64,000 bases of DNA, from NCBI RefSeq assembly GCF_042685645.1, contig NZ_JBHUNX010000001.1, positions 930,001-994,000 on the forward strand. Direction: 5' to 3'. Shown piece after piece: positions 51,471 to 60,305 of this stretch (its first letter is position 1; each line of letters begins with the position of its first letter). Below the pieces are notes generated by a model, which did not search any database, was not told the DNA's origin, and was given only the letters and a program-made list of their open reading frames with translations. The position numbers and the translations under genes are program-made. The DNA is from Salininema proteolyticum. GTDB lineage: Bacteria; Actinomycetota; Actinomycetes; Mycobacteriales; Micromonosporaceae.

Positions 51471-54400
51471 CTACATGCCCAACGACGGTCCTTGTCCAAG
51501 GTCTTGTGTCGGGTCGGGCGTCTGTAGGAGTTCGTCGCTCGGGTCGTAGTCCGGCTGCGGGGCGTATGCCGGGCGGGCGGGGGTGCCGAGGTTGGTGGGC
51601 CGGTCCTCGGGGGCAGCCGAGTGGTGTTCGTATTCGCCATTGCTGGTGAGTTCTTGGGCGTCGTGGCTAAGGTCCCGTGCGTCTTCGGCGGCACGGGCGA
51701 CGAGGTTGCGGACGCCTTCCATGTGTGGAGCAAAGATTTCGGTGGACTCGAAGCGGTAGAGTTCGTGGGCGGCGCACACGACGGCGACAGCCTCCCGCCA
51801 GTACTCGCGCGCCTCGGGATGCTCGGGCTCAGGTCCGCAGAACTCCCGTATCCACATAGGGTAGTCGTTGAGGTAGGAGTCCACTAGACCCATCGCCTGG
51901 TCGTTGATGGTCGCCCCGAGTTCGGCGACGTAGCTCTGTAGCGGCGTCCGGTCGGCCGGCGGTGTCTGTTCGGTCGTGTGCCAGTCGATCCATGGCACGG
52001 CCGGAATAGGCCCTTCCCCGGTTTGTTGGTGCTCCGGGAGCTGGGCTTGGGCGTATTCGAGGCGGGCGACGAGGTCGGGGAGGCTGTCGGCGTGGTCTTG
52101 GATGTCGCGGAGTTGTTCGGTGGCGGATCGTTCGGCGTCGTCGTGCCCGATGACGGTCACGAACGCAGCAGCGGCGGCCGACTGCTCCTCCTCCGGAGTC
52201 ATTGTCCGTTGCTGTCCTTCTTCGTCCTGCGGTGGTGGGGTGAGGAAGTACAGGTGGTTTTCTTCGCGGCCTCTCGTGGCGGGGACGTAGAGGGCGGCGC
52301 GGCCGGCCATGTCGGGGTTGATGATCGAGTGGCTGGTGTCCACCGTCGCGCCCTGGGCGCGGTGCCCGGTGACGGCGTAGGCGAGCTGGACGTGCGAGGC
52401 GACGTAGTCGGCGGGCAAGCGGAGGGTGCCGCCGTGGTCTTGGTGTTGGACGGTGAGTGTCCCGTCGTCGTGGCGGTCGTACACGTGCCAGAGGTCGCCG
52501 TTTTTCACGTAGGCGTGGTTGGAGGCCTCCAACGTCCGGTCTGGCCGCCGAGAGACGATCAGGTCGCCCTCTCCGGCCTGGTTGCCGTCGCACAAGGGCA
52601 CACCGTCGAGTTCGACGGTCCTGGCTGCGACGAGGTCGGCGCGTGCCCGGGCAGCGAGTGCGGTGATCTCGTCATTGGTTCCGGCGATCATCATCGAGGT
52701 CTTACCCTCGGCTGTGTCGGCCAGCCAGGCCCGGTAGACCCGCTCGCGTAGGTCGTCGGCGTCTCCGGCGTGGAGGCGCCCGTGCTGCTGGTAGAAGTCG
52801 ACGGCGGTGTTGTCGCCGGCCCGGATCTGGAGGGTCGCCTCGGCTTCGGCGGGGTCGGTGAAGCGGTGGAGTTCGTTCAGTTCGACGGTGTCGGTCTCGG
52901 TGGCGAGGAGGCGAAGGGTGCCGCCGGATTCCACGGCCGAGTACTGGTGATGGTCACCGAGGAGTCGGAGGACGGCGCCGTGGTCTTGGCAGACTTGCCG
53001 GACGGCGTCCAGGTTGAGGGTGCCGACCATGCCGGCCTCATCGACCAACACAACATCCCCCGGCGACAGTGCGAAGAACTCCTTCCCGCCGTAGAGCGGT
53101 CGGCCTTCGGCGGCGGCTTTCGCGACCGACCCGGTGGTCCATTCGTACACGAATTTAAGGACCACCTCGGCCTTCCGGTCCAGGTCGCGAGAGAGCACGT
53201 CAGCGGCGGCCCCGGAGGCGGCCAGCGGTACGAGACGGCGGTTCTCGGTGTCGAGGACATGGGCCAGTGCCTTCATCGCGGCGGTCTTTCCCGCCCCGGC
53301 CGGTCCGATCCCGGCGACGACGTCGCGGTGGTCGGTGGCGAACGACTCGACCAGCGCCCGCTGCCCGGAATCCAACCGCACCCCGCTGGTCCGGTCGAAC
53401 TCTTCCAAGCGGGCGCGTGCCGTCTCGGCGGTCGTGTAGGTGGCGGTACCGGGCCTGCTGGCTGCGTCCACGAGCCGCGCCTCGGCGTTCAGGATCGCCT
53501 CGGAGGTATAGCGTTCCGACCCGTGGGGGACGAACACCGATTCGCCGTCCTTCCGCCGCAGCACCTCTGGTTCCTCGGGGGCGATGGTCGGTGGCTGGAG
53601 GCTGACGCAGGAGCCGAGCGCGGCGGACACGGCGGCGTCAATGAAGGCGCGGCGTTCGGCATGGTCGGTGGGGTTGATTCCTCGTTCGGCCATGAGCCGG
53701 TGGACGTGGGTCTCTGCGTGCCACCGGTTCCATACCGCCCGCTCTTGCGACAGCGACGCGACCACGTCGGCAGCGATCTGCTCGGGCGTGGTGCTCTCCG
53801 TGCCGCGCACGCCGCGTCCGGCGGTGATCCTCGCAAGCTTGGTGGCGGCATCAGGTCCGTGCTGGTCGGTGAACTCATTCGTCCAGCGGTCCTGGAGGTC
53901 GGCCAGGGCGGTGGCTTTGCCCTTGGGGCTGCGAGTCTCCAGGTTGGCCTGCTGGGCCAGTTGACGTTTGGTTTCCACGTCCGGTTGACGCCCGTGGGTC
54001 TGTCGGTAGGCCTCGACCAGTTCGGCTTTGCGGTCCTTGATCCCGAGGGAGCGGCCGGAGAACGTCGTGATCCATCCTCGGTCGATGCCCTTGATCTCCC
54101 AGATCAGCTCTTTCGCGCCGACGGTGTCAGTGCGTGCCTCCCACCCGACGCCGAGGCGTTTGGTCAGCTCGCCGCGGAGGGCGGCGTTGTAGACGTTGGA
54201 GGCGGTCACGGTGATGCGGTGCAGGCCGCGCCCGTCGAGAGCGAGCCATTTGCCGTCGTCGCAGTGGACTTTGTTGGAGATGGCGACGTGGGTGTGGAGC
54301 TGGGGCTCGCCCTCGCGATTATCCCAGTGGTCGAAGGCGGCAGCGATCAGTCCGTGCGTGTCGATCTGGATGGTTCCGTCCCCAGTACGTGCGTGGGCGG

Positions 54401-54974
54401 CGTGCTCTTCGAGGAAGGTGAGAGCCTCAGCGACGGCGGCGTCGTGCGCCCACTTCACCTGGGCGCGGACGTGCTCGGAGGGGTGCAGCGCCCACAACAG
54501 GGACACGGATTTGACGGGGGAGAACGACAGGTCGTAGCCGGCCACGGCCGTGGCCGGTTTCTTCGCCGCCGCTGCCCGCGCCTCGCGCAGTTCGGCCTCG
54601 CGCGGTTCGCGTCCGGTCCTGGCGGTGATCGCGCGGACGCGTTTGTCGAGGCGCTCTTGATAGGTTGCCGGTTCGCGGTTCTGGTAAGTGAAGAATTTCC
54701 GGCCCAGTTGTTCCCCGGTATCGGGGTGCTGGCCGTGGCCGAACAGGCGGATCATCTGTTCCCGACTCACCCTGTCGTCGGTGGATAGGTCGATGTGTTC
54801 GATGGCCGAGCCGAGCCATCTGCCCGGCGGGGTGCCGGGGCGCATGTAGTAGTCGGCCACGCCGCCGTCGTCGGGGGAGTTGTCGGTCTTGGAGGTGGGG
54901 CGGTCGCCGTTGGCGACGGTGTCGGTGAGGTAGGTGTAGCCGTGTCCGGCGGTGATCTTAGCCAGCGTCATCAT
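51471..54974 (-). CDS. MobF-family conjugative relaxase with helicase domain (TrwC/TraI-like)
   Basis: A 1,167-residue protein from ATG 54974, with GGGAGGAG eight bases upstream. The relaxase domain (residues 1-330) has the tyrosine pair Tyr42-Tyr43 (VADYYMRPG) and the metal-binding histidines His216, His227 and His229 (FDHWDN; QLHTHVAISNKV). The helicase part (about 530-1000) has Walker A GPAGAGKT (557-564), Walker B VVLVDEAGM (641-649) and, later, AYAVTGHRAQGATVD. Such proteins nick oriT, stay bound to the DNA 5' end and unwind it for transfer. The C-terminal region from about 1000 is acidic and unassigned. It is the only transfer protein on the element. Confidence 0.92.
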   Translation of the reverse strand: MMTLAKITAGHGYTYLTDTVANGDRPTSKTDNSPDDGGVADYYMRPGTPPGRWLGSAIEHIDLSTDDRVSREQMIRLFGHGQHPDTGEQLGRKFFTYQNREPATYQERLDKRVRAITARTGREPREAELREARAAAAKKPATAVAGYDLSFSPVKSVSLLWALHPSEHVRAQVKWAHDAAVAEALTFLEEHAAHARTGDGTIQIDTHGLIAAAFDHWDNREGEPQLHTHVAISNKVHCDDGKWLALDGRGLHRITVTASNVYNAALRGELTKRLGVGWEARTDTVGAKELIWEIKGIDRGWITTFSGRSLGIKDRKAELVEAYRQTHGRQPDVETKRQLAQQANLETRSPKGKATALADLQDRWTNEFTDQHGPDAATKLARITAGRGVRGTESTTPEQIAADVVASLSQERAVWNRWHAETHVHRLMAERGINPTDHAERRAFIDAAVSAALGSCVSLQPPTIAPEEPEVLRRKDGESVFVPHGSERYTSEAILNAEARLVDAASRPGTATYTTAETARARLEEFDRTSGVRLDSGQRALVESFATDHRDVVAGIGPAGAGKTAAMKALAHVLDTENRRLVPLAASGAAADVLSRDLDRKAEVVLKFVYEWTTGSVAKAAAEGRPLYGGKEFFALSPGDVVLVDEAGMVGTLNLDAVRQVCQDHGAVLRLLGDHHQYSAVESGGTLRLLATETDTVELNELHRFTDPAEAEATLQIRAGDNTAVDFYQQHGRLHAGDADDLRERVYRAWLADTAEGKTSMMIAGTNDEITALAARARADLVAARTVELDGVPLCDGNQAGEGDLIVSRRPDRTLEASNHAYVKNGDLWHVYDRHDDGTLTVQHQDHGGTLRLPADYVASHVQLAYAVTGHRAQGATVDTSHSIINPDMAGRAALYVPATRGREENHLYFLTPPPQDEEGQQRTMTPEEEQSAAAAAFVTVIGHDDAERSATEQLRDIQDHADSLPDLVARLEYAQAQLPEHQQTGEGPIPAVPWIDWHTTEQTPPADRTPLQSYVAELGATINDQAMGLVDSYLNDYPMWIREFCGPEPEHPEAREYWREAVAVVCAAHELYRFESTEIFAPHMEGVRNLVARAAEDARDLSHDAQELTSNGEYEHHSAAPEDRPTNLGTPARPAYAPQPDYDPSDELLQTPDPTQDLGQGPSLGM

Positions 54975-55037
54975 ATGGGTGGCTCCTCCCGGACGGCGTG
55001 ACACGAAACGGCATTTCCTGATATTCTTTGAGACGCA

Positions 55038-55106
55038 ACATAATAGACTGTTATGTACGTCGATTTCAGCAGGCAGGCAAGCGTATCTAAGGCAGTTGAA
55101 AACTGC
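55038..55106. other. Candidate oriT region upstream of the relaxase gene
   Basis: In the AT-rich spacer 54975-55273, between the divergent relaxase and Nudix genes, lie two exact inverted repeats: ACATAA/TTATGT (55038-55043, 55051-55056) and GCAGTT/AACTGC with a three-base loop (55092-55106). MobF relaxases recognise hairpins beside their nick site and oriT is usually next to the relaxase gene. No nick consensus can be assigned, so this is a proposal from position and structure. Confidence 0.4.
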
Positions 55107-55273
55107 AAGACGTGTGTTCCTCTTTTTTGAAATAGGAATCAACTGGCATCATTTGATAATGGTTGGTTCGATGACTTCGTGGACTGGTGTTTTCATTTCG
55201 TGCTGCGCTCGGGTGGCGCTGCGTCGTGAAGTCGAGGCAGCAGACGTGTCGCCGGCCCGGCGGCTCGGCTACG

Positions 55274-55840
55274 ATGGCCGACGTGGCTGAGTGGAAGATT
55301 CATCAAGAGCGGATCGTCGACGATTCTCGCCGGGCGAAGTGGTCCATCGCAGAGGTCGAACTTCCGGACGGAACGGAATTCGAGCAGTACGTATACCGCG
55401 CTCCGGCCGCCGCCATGACGCTGATGGTCGAGGGCGATTCGGTGCTCATGATGCGCCGCCATCGGTTCGTCATCGACCGCTGGGTGCTGGAGCTTCCAGG
55501 CGGCTACTGCGAGGACGGGGAGAGTCTCATCGAGTGCGCGGCGCGCGAAGCTCTTGAAGAGACGGGCTGGAAACCGACGAGCTTGCAGCCGCTCCTCTCA
55601 TTCCAACCCTGGGTGGCGACCGCTGACGCGCTGAACGCGCTGTTCGTGTCATACGGCGCGAGCAAGGTTCGGGACAGCGGAGACGTTAACGAAACGTCCG
55701 AGCTGGTCTGGGTGCCCTTGAAGGAAATCCCCGATCGGATTGCAGTCGGCGAGATCATCGGTTCAGCGTCGATCATCGGGCTTCAAGCCGTCCTGCTGGA
55801 CGGGAGCAAGGAAGGCACCGATCGTACTGACGAGGTCTGA
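55274..55840 (+). CDS. Nudix hydrolase, ADP-ribose pyrophosphatase-like
   Basis: A 188-residue protein from ATG 55274. The Nudix box GYCEDGESLIECAAREALEE(TGW) is canonical (Gly, Glu, RE, EE, G at correct spacing). The preceding QYVYRAPAAAMTLMVEGD and RHRFVIDRWVLELPGG match the N-terminal half and LPGG lead-in of NudF-type ADP-ribose pyrophosphatases, so nucleoside-diphosphate sugars are the likely substrates. Its 3' end overlaps the end of the opposing XRE/TPR regulator gene by 78 bases. One of two Nudix genes flanking that regulator on this element. Confidence 0.83.
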   Translation: MADVAEWKIHQERIVDDSRRAKWSIAEVELPDGTEFEQYVYRAPAAAMTLMVEGDSVLMMRRHRFVIDRWVLELPGGYCEDGESLIECAAREALEETGWKPTSLQPLLSFQPWVATADALNALFVSYGASKVRDSGDVNETSELVWVPLKEIPDRIAVGEIIGSASIIGLQAVLLDGSKEGTDRTDEV

Positions 55841-56359
55841 GACGTCGGCATTCGAGCGGTAAGGGATGAGCCGCGTGGCGAGACGTTGCAGATACTCCAT
55901 CGAACGTCGGGAACGGAGCTGCCGCGCCAGCGCCAGTGACTTACGGCCGACGCTGACGGCTTGCTCGATCTCACCCACGTCCGTGAGCGACTGAGCCAGC
56001 AACACCAAGTTGAACATCTTCCCGCGCACGAACGAATCGTCCATGTCAAGTGACGCCTCCGCTGATCGGACGGCGGTCGCAGCGTCCCCCATGGTGAGCA
56101 AGGTGTGCCCCGTTCGGGCCTGCAGGTAGGCATCACAGAGGTATTTTGCCCAGGCGGGATCGTTGCTCTTGCTGACCTTGCTCAGCGCGTCCTCGGCGCT
56201 CGCCAAGGCTTGGACAGTCTGGCGAGGCGAGTCGGTGAGCGCGAGCCCGTGGGCCTTGCTCATATGGACTTCGGAGACGAGGGACGGAAGGCCGCTCTTC
56301 ACCGCGTATTTGAGCGCGGCATCGGCGAATTGAATTGCCTTCGGTCCGTGGCGTCTGAA
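55763..56359 (-). pseudogene. C-terminal part of an XRE/TPR regulator, cut off by IS21
   Basis: From the IS21 target site leftward, 198 residues and a stop continue the regulator: AFRRHGPKAIQFADAALKYA, then HMSKAHGL and later MGDAATAVRSAEASLDM, a run of helical pairs typical of the TPR sensor half. Joined to 58971-59609 across the duplicated CGCCTC, the frame is exactly preserved (QSHQEA followed by FRRHGP). Alone it has no promoter apart from any provided by the IS end. Its last 78 bases overlap the Nudix gene on the other strand. Confidence 0.85.
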
Positions 56360-56365
56360 CGCCTC

Positions 56366-56424
56366 TGTTAGTGGACGTGCCAAACTCCCCAATGGTGGCC
56401 AGTTAGAGTCCCCGCTGGCGGACA
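56366..56424. repeat. IS21 left terminal inverted repeat
   Basis: Aligned with the complement of 58912-58970, most of the 59 positions match, with identical ends at both extremes (TG at the outside, GCTGGCGGACA inside). It contains two related blocks with a TCCCC core, the multiple transposase-binding repeats usual at IS21 ends. Confidence 0.85.
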
Positions 56425-56496
56425 GGACTGGGTCCCCACTCACGGACACGAAAATTCCCCACTGTTATCGAATCGTGTTCTGGATGATTACCGGTT

Positions 56497-57978
56497 GTGA
56501 AATCGGATAGGGAGATCATGGAAATCCTCGAGGCCTACGACCTGACCGGCTCGTACCGCAAAGCCGCTGAACTCGCCGGCTGCGACCACCACACTGTCGC
56601 CCACTACGTCGCGCTGCGCGGCCAGGGCGTCGACCCCACCGCGCGCAAGCCGCGGGCGAAGATGATCGACACCTACCTGCCTAAAATCGAGGAGCTCGTC
56701 GAGCGTTCCAAGGGCAAGATCGGCGCTGATGTCGTACACCGCAAGCTGACCGCGCTGGGATTCACGGGCACTGACCGGACGACACGGCGGGCCGTGGCCG
56801 CGGCGAAGCACGCCTGGCGGTCGGGGAACCGGCGCGTTTACCGTCCCTGGATCCCTGAGCCGGGCATGTGGCTGCAATACGACTACGGCGAAGGCCCGAA
56901 GGTCGACGGGCAGCGCACGCACTTGTGGTGTGCTTGGCTGGCCTGGTCACGCTTCCGCGTCGTGTTCCCCATCTGGGACAAGACGTTGCCGACCGTCGCC
57001 GCCTGCCTAGACCGGACGTTCCGCATCATCGGGGGCGTCCCGACCTACGTCTTGACCGACAACGAAAAGACCGTCACGCTCGACCACGTCGCCGGCATCC
57101 CAGTCCGCCATCCAACCATGGCGCAGGTCGGACGGTTCTACGGCACGACCGTCCGCACCTGTCTCCCAGCCGATCCAGAGTCCAAGGGCGGGTCGGAGAA
57201 CACGGTGAAGATCGCCAAGCGCGACCTCGTCCCCACCGCCGTCAACCTGCGGGCCCAGTACGGGGCGTTCTCCGCCCTGGAAGAGGCTTGCGAGGCCTGG
57301 TCCGAAGAAGTGAACTTCCGCGTCCATACCGCCACTCAACGCGTCCCGGCAGAGGCCCTGATGGAGGAACAGACCCGTCTGCACCTGGTCCCAGAGGAAC
57401 CGTTCTCGGCAGCGTTCGGGGAGACTCGGCGGGTCAGGAGGGACGCGACGGTCACGCTCAACCGGGTCGTCTATTCCGTCCCGCACCAGCTTACCGATCA
57501 GACTGTCTGGGTTCGCCATGATGGCGACGAGGTCGTCATCGTCGCTGCAAGCGAGGCCGGAGCCCGCGAGGTCGCCCGCCACACGCGTTCCACACCAGGC
57601 CAACCATCGATCAACGACGACCACTACCCGCCTTCGACCCGCGGGAACCGGCGCCCGAAACCCGGCAACAAGATCGAATCCCAGTTCCTCGCCCTCGGGC
57701 ACGAGGCGGAGGAATGGCTGATCGCCGCCGCAGCCGCAGGCGCCTCGAGGATCTCCCAGACCATGACCCGAGCGCTCGAAGCTGTCTGCGACCACGGCAG
57801 GCCCGCTGTCATCCGAGCGTTGGCCACCGCCTGCACCGCAGAGCGGTTCGACACCGCTTCGTTCGACGACATCCTCGCCTACCAGCAATACCGCGCCCGC
57901 GCCGAGGTCACACGCGCTTCGGAGGACCACTCCCTACAGCCGGGCACTGGCGCTTGGGCGTCCTTCGGACCGAACTAG
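56497..57978 (+). CDS. istA: IS21 transposase IstA
   Basis: A 493-residue transposase starting at GTG 56497; an internal ATG seven codons later is also possible. N-terminal helix-turn-helix (LTGSYRKAAELAGCDHHTVAHYV), then the integrase core with Asp129 (WLQYDYGEG), Asp188 (YVLTDNEKTV) and Glu234 (KGGSENTVKIA) as the DDE triad, and a Mu-type C-terminal barrel (RRDATVTLNRVVYSVP). It cuts and joins the IS ends with help from IstB. Full length and intact. Confidence 0.95.
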   Translation: MKSDREIMEILEAYDLTGSYRKAAELAGCDHHTVAHYVALRGQGVDPTARKPRAKMIDTYLPKIEELVERSKGKIGADVVHRKLTALGFTGTDRTTRRAVAAAKHAWRSGNRRVYRPWIPEPGMWLQYDYGEGPKVDGQRTHLWCAWLAWSRFRVVFPIWDKTLPTVAACLDRTFRIIGGVPTYVLTDNEKTVTLDHVAGIPVRHPTMAQVGRFYGTTVRTCLPADPESKGGSENTVKIAKRDLVPTAVNLRAQYGAFSALEEACEAWSEEVNFRVHTATQRVPAEALMEEQTRLHLVPEEPFSAAFGETRRVRRDATVTLNRVVYSVPHQLTDQTVWVRHDGDEVVIVAASEAGAREVARHTRSTPGQPSINDDHYPPSTRGNRRPKPGNKIESQFLALGHEAEEWLIAAAAAGASRISQTMTRALEAVCDHGRPAVIRALATACTAERFDTASFDDILAYQQYRARAEVTRASEDHSLQPGTGAWASFGPN

Positions 57979-58030
57979 AAAAGCCCCGAACCTGGGCTAT
58001 GCCGGGTTCGAGGCCAAACAAATATGATGA

Positions 58031-58876
58031 GTGAAAGGTAAACCATTGACCGACACCACCTCCGCCCCGGTCCCACCTCGAATGGCGGCGCCCGCATCTG
58101 CCGTCGCCGCCGCGACCGGGCAGGCTTACGAGGAGGCCATCGCCCTCACCAAACGGCTGAAGATGCCCTATTTCCGGCGAGCGTTGGAGGAGGTCGTCCC
58201 GACCGCCAAGGCCCAGCGTTGGGACCCGGCCGAGATCGTCCGCGTCTTGCTGGCCGAGGAAGTCGCCGGCCGGGAGTCTTCCAACCTGCGCACCAGACGC
58301 AAACGGGCAGGGTTCCCCACGGGGAAGACCTTCCATGTCTGGGACGAGACCGCCTCGTCGATCCCCGCCCCGACTCAGCAGGCGCTGCGCACGCTCGAAT
58401 GGATCGGTCGCAGGGAGAACCTCTGCATCTGTGGTCCTTCAGGAACAGGCAAGTCGCACTTCAGCGAAGCCATCGGACAGACAGCCGTTGACGCCGGCCT
58501 GGCCGTCTCCTGGTTCACGATCGAAGACCTCGGAGCGATCGTCCGACGCCACCGCGTTGACGACACGGTCAACAAGGCGTTCAACAGAATCGCCCGGGCT
58601 GACCTGATCATCGTCGACGACATCGGCCTGCTTCCAGTCTCCGACGACGCTGCCGAAGGGTTCTACCGCCTGGTCGACAGCGCCTATGAGAAACGCTCCC
58701 TGGCCGTCTCGTCCAACCTCCACCCCAGCGGGTTCGATGAGATTATGCCGAAAACACTGGCCACGGCCACTGTCGATCGGCTGCTGCACCACGCGCACAT
58801 CGCCGTCACCTCAGGCGAGAGCCACCGGTTGAACGAAGCGACTACTGGCAAAGGAGTCGTTTCTTTCAGTAGCTAA
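58031..58876 (+). CDS. istB: IS21 helper ATPase IstB
   Basis: A 281-residue AAA+ ATPase of the DnaC/IstB type: Walker A GPSGTGKSHF, Walker B LIIVDDIGLLP, the sensor-1 Ser-Asn in LAVSSNLHPSGFD and a C-terminal arginine region. It forms rings on target DNA and recruits IstA. The frame opens at GTG 58031, but TTG 58046 with AAAGG upstream is an equally good start. It lies 52 bases after istA on the same strand. Confidence 0.94.
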   Translation: MKGKPLTDTTSAPVPPRMAAPASAVAAATGQAYEEAIALTKRLKMPYFRRALEEVVPTAKAQRWDPAEIVRVLLAEEVAGRESSNLRTRRKRAGFPTGKTFHVWDETASSIPAPTQQALRTLEWIGRRENLCICGPSGTGKSHFSEAIGQTAVDAGLAVSWFTIEDLGAIVRRHRVDDTVNKAFNRIARADLIIVDDIGLLPVSDDAAEGFYRLVDSAYEKRSLAVSSNLHPSGFDEIMPKTLATATVDRLLHHAHIAVTSGESHRLNEATTGKGVVSFSS

Positions 58877-58911
58877 ACGGAAACGTTCAGTCGTGTTCTG
58901 GGGAACTTAGA

Positions 58912-58970
58912 TGTCCGCCAGCAGGGACCTTACGAGTCCGCCAGTGGGGAAGTTCGCAAGACCGTTGACA
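58912..58970. repeat. IS21 right terminal inverted repeat
   Basis: Complementary to 56366-56424 with scattered mismatches; ends in CA at 58970. The following CGCCTC repeats the six bases that precede the left end, giving the target site duplication. Confidence 0.85.
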
Positions 58971-59609
58971 CGCCTCTTGGTGGCTCTGAGCGGCCAGAAC
59001 CTCGGCGGCGAGTGCGTTGTCCCCGATGTCCAGCGCGAGCGAGAGCGCCGTAGAGAAGTGCGTGTCAGATTCCCTGTACAGGCCGGAATCGTAGGCGGTC
59101 CAGCCGGCTAGTTGGGCGAGTTCTGCGACCGTTCGCTTGAGTTCGAATTCATTGGAGCCGCTTGTTCGTCGGGACAAGATCGGCAGGGCTTCATGTCGAA
59201 GTGCGGAGGAAACCGCAGTCCGGATAGCCGATCCTCCGTGGGCGTTGTCAAGCCTTCGGTAGGTTTCAAGCCGTGCCCCGAGGATCTCAACGTCAGACTG
59301 GTGTGCCTCGACGTCCTCTGTCATGGGGACGGGCAGAGTGAGCACCGCGATGCTCTGAAGGATCGTCCGGCGACGCATCTCGTTGTCTCCTGCCGCAGCT
59401 AGTTCGATGAGCAGGCCGTCAGTGCCGAGAGCCTCGTCGAGGTTCTCCGCCGTGGTGTCGGTCGGTCGGCGTTGGCCATTCTCGATGTTCCTCAGGTGGG
59501 ATTCCGATACCGAGGCACGGCGTGCCAATGCCGACCGCGACAGCCCGCAGGCGGTGCGAAGCTGCTTGACGGCAGTCCCAAAGATAAGCCACGGGTTCTC
59601 CAACGTCAC
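58971..59609 (-). pseudogene. N-terminal part of an XRE/TPR transcriptional regulator, interrupted by IS21
   Basis: Reading leftward from GTG 59609 (GGGGG just upstream; a TTG at 59675 would add 22 residues), residues about 10-55 are an XRE helix-turn-helix: FGTAVKQLRTACGLSRSALA, then VSESHLRNIENGQRRPT. The TPR-type sensor region follows (AELAQLAGWTAYDSG; TALSLALDIGDNALAAEVLA) and is broken by IS21 after QSHQEA. Rejoined to 55763-56359 the protein would have 411 residues. Such one-component regulators sense an unknown ligand through the TPR half. It is divergent from the small-gene/AHCY-like/Nudix cluster, so it probably controlled that cluster. Confidence 0.88.
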
Positions 59610-59740
59610 CCCCGGAAACCCAGTTGAATCAGTCTGAATCAGGAACCCTCTGGAGTCGGGCACCGATGTGGCCAATAGTACAAGTATGGCCTCACATGCG
59701 GAGGTCGGTACATATCAGACAGAGGAGGACGAGGACGACC

Positions 59741-60200
59741 ATGACGAGAATACCCAAGGGCACGTTCCCGTTCGACTCCCTTTGGTGGGACTACGAACTC
59801 AAGGACGGCGGCACCGTCAGCGTCGTGAACACGTTCGGGAAGCCGGTTCTGGAAGCCGACTGGACCGACGGAGAGCTCTGCGGCTTGCGATGGGCGGCCG
59901 AGTACGAGGAGGGACTTCATTGGAAGGCCACGTTTCAGAGAGTCCTGTCCGAAGCGCTGGACGAACAGGTCGGGCCTCGGCACCACGAAGCTGGAAGTTC
60001 TCATCGGACTCCGAGGCTTGGCACGTGCGCGACGAGTCCGGCCCGCTCCTGAGCCTCCCCCGGCGGAATGGGTTTCCACCGATCTGGCACGGCTCAGCCA
60101 AGGACCTTCCGGCCTCTCACCGGGAGAACATCTACCGCAAGGTCCTGGAACTACTCCCCGACAACTGGCGCTCAGCCGGCGTCTTACAAGCCACACACAG
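59741..60200 (+). pseudogene. Small unknown gene with an apparent frameshift
   Basis: ATG 59741 follows GAGGAGGACGAGGACG. The first frame reads naturally as MTRIPKGTFPFDSLWWDYEL through GLHWKATFQRVLSEALDE, then loses coding character and stops. A protein-like continuation lies in the next frame (PRSWKFSSDSEAWHVRDESG, then NGFPPIWHG and HRENIYRKVLELLPDNW). A single missing base near 59945-59990 would join them to about 150 residues. The 3' end is uncertain; coding character fades near 60200, before a terminator. I recognise no family. It leads the rightward cluster that continues with the AHCY-like gene. Confidence 0.5.
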
Positions 60201-60234
60201 GGGGTGCGCCCGGCAATGTGGGGAGCCGGGCATC

Positions 60235-60262
60235 GGGCCCCGGCACCGACACGCCGGGGCCC
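60235..60262 (+). terminator. Hairpin between the small gene and the AHCY-like gene
   Basis: GGGCCCCGGC, eight-base loop, then GCCGGGGCCC, followed by CTATTCTC. A perfect 10-bp GC stem that would end transcription from the small gene, or attenuate it ahead of the gene at 60306. Confidence 0.65.
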
Positions 60263-60305
60263 CTATTCTCCCGAGACCATCTCGCCAATCGAAGGGAAGG
60301 ACACC

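Larger units (their letters stand above)
56366..58970. mobile_element. Complete IS21-family insertion sequence
   Basis: A 2,605-bp element with istA and istB in the same orientation, starting TGTTAGTGG and ending GTTGACA, so both ends have the TG...CA termini of IS21. The terminal 59 bases at each end are imperfect inverted repeats, and the element is flanked by a 6-bp duplication, CGCCTC (56360-56365 and 58971-58976). All features are intact, implying a recent insertion. It interrupts an XRE/TPR regulator gene. Confidence 0.95.
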
